Below are positions 62,785 through 64,000 of a stretch of 64,000 bases of DNA, piece after piece. Position 1 is the stretch's first letter. Each line of letters starts with the position of its first letter. A program made the position numbers and the translations under genes. The notes under the pieces are model-generated. The model was not told the origin of the DNA, did no database searches, and was given only the letters and a program-made list of their open reading frames with translations. Where the stretch lies: the NCBI GenBank assembly GCA_028724265.1, contig JAQYDG010000001.1, positions 124,001 to 188,000 of the forward strand, read 5' to 3'. The stretch comes from Actinomycetaceae bacterium. GTDB taxonomy: Bacteria > Actinomycetota > Actinomycetes > Actinomycetales > Actinomycetaceae.

Positions 62785-64000
62785 CTACAGGGAATGGATC
62801 AGGTTCATCACGCGCTGACGTCCGTGACGCAGATCGTGGGAGAGCAGTGTCTGTTGAATCTGGCGTCGTTCCGTTTCTGACAGTGTGAGGAGGCGTTCGA
62901 GCGCCGCTGCAATCGCCTCGTCAGATGGGTTCAAACCAAGATAGTCGAAACCGTTTTCGCGCGAGACAAATCCGTGCTTTTCCTCCCGCGCATTCTGAGC
63001 CATTGCGATAGAAGGGATGCCGAGAATTGCGAGCTCGTAACCCGTCCGACCGCGCGAGGTGACGCCAACGTCGCAGCGGGACATCAACTCCGGCATATTT
63101 TCAACGTCGTAAACCACATCGATATTCGGATATGAATTGTACGTCAAGAGTTCGTCAACGTTTTGTTTTGCGCGGCCGAGGGCAACATAAAAATGGTAGG
63201 GAGCCGCCACATCGGCAAGTGAGCCGGTGACCAGTGCCAGCAGGCGATCCGTGTAGTTTTGCGGATCAGCGCCACCGAAGGAGATGAAGCAGTTCTTCAC
63301 CTGATCGTTCACCGATATTTCGGGATAGAACAGGAAGCTCTTTGACGAAATGTAATACTTCTCGCCGGCCTTGATATTCGCCCCATAATTCGTGTTGTAC
63401 AGAGCGTTAAACACGAGATCGGCGTATTCGCTGCCTTCACCGTCATCTTCAAAATTGACGATATGGGCGTCGGGTACAATCTTTCGCAGCGTGAGCATAT
63501 AGTCCGCAGTCGTTTGCAGAATGTCGTTGATAATCAGCGTATAGGGCTGTGCTTGCAGCTGTGCGAACAAATCATGCAGACCATCAACAGGAATGAGATT
63601 GTGGGTTGTGGAGCCGAAAACCTCTCTGTTGGTTTGATTCACATCGAAATAGATGTCGGGTTTATCGTAGAACTCGTCAGCCAACTCAAGCGCACGGTAC
63701 ACATGTCCGATACCGCGCCTGTTATTGCCGTTGACGTAAAACGCCACTTTTTCCTTGCTCAGCTCGTGTTCTGCTGTGATCAGATCGGAGAATGTATCGA
63801 TATCGATTGCTTCCGATTCACTGAGAGGATACAGCTCGATATCGCGGCCGATTCTCCCCTGCGGCGTCACAGCGGAGCGCTTGGAGATGACGAATGCGCC
63901 CGTCTCCATAAAGTATGGGGGTAAATACTGCCGGTTGAGCCGCTCCTTGTAGGCGGGAGTTGGTTTTCCTTCTTCGCTTAGCGTCCAGGCGAGGTGAGGA
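62785..64000 (-). CDS. CMP-nonulosonate synthetase fused to PseG-like UDP-sugar hydrolase (5' end outside window)
   Basis: The frame runs off the right edge; an ATG at 63909 exists but codons upstream remain open and read 'NRQYLPPYFMETGAFVISKR', the end region of NeuA/PseF cytidylyltransferases, so the start is beyond the window. 'YPLSESEAIDIDTFSDLITA' closes that domain. From about 54 residues after the internal ATG begins a PseG-like GT-B hydrolase: 'FYVNGNNRRGIGHVYRALEL' with the likely catalytic His, and 'MSRCDVGVTSRGRTGYELAI' in the nucleotide-binding half. PseG removes UDP from the 2,4-diacetamido hexose before the NeuB-like step; the cytidylyltransferase activates the product afterwards. 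The gene is upstream of the synthase by 167 bases. Confidence 0.83.
   Translation of the reverse strand, partial: PHLAWTLSEEGKPTPAYKERLNRQYLPPYFMETGAFVISKRSAVTPQGRIGRDIELYPLSESEAIDIDTFSDLITAEHELSKEKVAFYVNGNNRRGIGHVYRALELADEFYDKPDIYFDVNQTNREVFGSTTHNLIPVDGLHDLFAQLQAQPYTLIINDILQTTADYMLTLRKIVPDAHIVNFEDDGEGSEYADLVFNALYNTNYGANIKAGEKYYISSKSFLFYPEISVNDQVKNCFISFGGADPQNYTDRLLALVTGSLADVAAPYHFYVALGRAKQNVDELLTYNSYPNIDVVYDVENMPELMSRCDVGVTSRGRTGYELAILGIPSIAMAQNAREEKHGFVSRENGFDYLGLNPSDEAIAAALERLLTLSETERRQIQQTLLSHDLRHGRQRVMNLIHSL

Overview
The window looks like chromosomal DNA of a moderately GC-rich actinobacterium. Supporting signs are coproporphyrin-type heme synthesis genes, two LytR-CpsA-Psr (LCP) proteins, a UDP-galactopyranose mutase, a VanW protein, a 7Fe ferredoxin next to TypA, an Rv1264-like class III cyclase, many GTG starts and pervasive ATGA/GTGA gene coupling. 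The gene styles fit Actinomycetaceae (Trueperella/Arcanobacterium-like); that placement is an inference. No rRNA, tRNA, CRISPR array or insertion sequence was seen.

Layout. 1-4.2 kb: an Ugp-like sugar/glycerophosphodiester ABC importer (+), closed by a perfect 17-bp bidirectional hairpin. 4.3-6.3 kb (-): a small, AT-richer accessory patch with a HicA/HicB toxin-antitoxin pair and a DUF4041 coiled-coil/GIY-YIG-like protein. 6.8-11.3 kb (+): ferrochelatase, coproheme decarboxylase and a FecCD-type heme/siderophore ABC importer. 11.4-24.2 kb: the complete de novo UMP pathway, split into pyrR-carA-carB (-) and pyrC, pyrK-pyrD-pyrF-pyrE-pyrB (+), with the branched-chain amino acid exporter azlCD between them. 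The pyrR leader carries a recognisable PyrR-binding RNA hairpin, and PyrB carries a fused PyrI-type zinc domain. 24.5-28.3 kb (+): an aminotransferase and a polar amino acid ABC importer. 28.5-30 kb: a degenerate AMP-binding protein. 30.2-36.3 kb (+): an oligopeptide ABC importer with both ATPases fused. 36.7-47.1 kb: a PH-domain membrane protein, typA, a small membrane protein, a VanW protein, fdxA, a Maf-Nudix fusion, a DUF885 peptidase-like protein and a pH-sensor-type adenylate cyclase.

47.3-64 kb is a surface-glycan locus. It holds two LCP ligases, glf, a large polytopic DUF6541-like protein, three glycosyltransferases, a Wzx-type flippase, a 928-residue protein joining a Wzy-like polymerase to a sialyltransferase-like domain, a NeuB-family nonulosonic acid synthase, and (cut by the right edge) a CMP-nonulosonate synthetase fused to a PseG-like hydrolase. 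Read together, these genes would make a CMP-activated sialic-acid-like sugar (pseudaminic or related), incorporate it into a repeat unit, flip and polymerise it, and attach it to the cell wall through LCP enzymes. This is the strongest candidate for an under-described system in the window.
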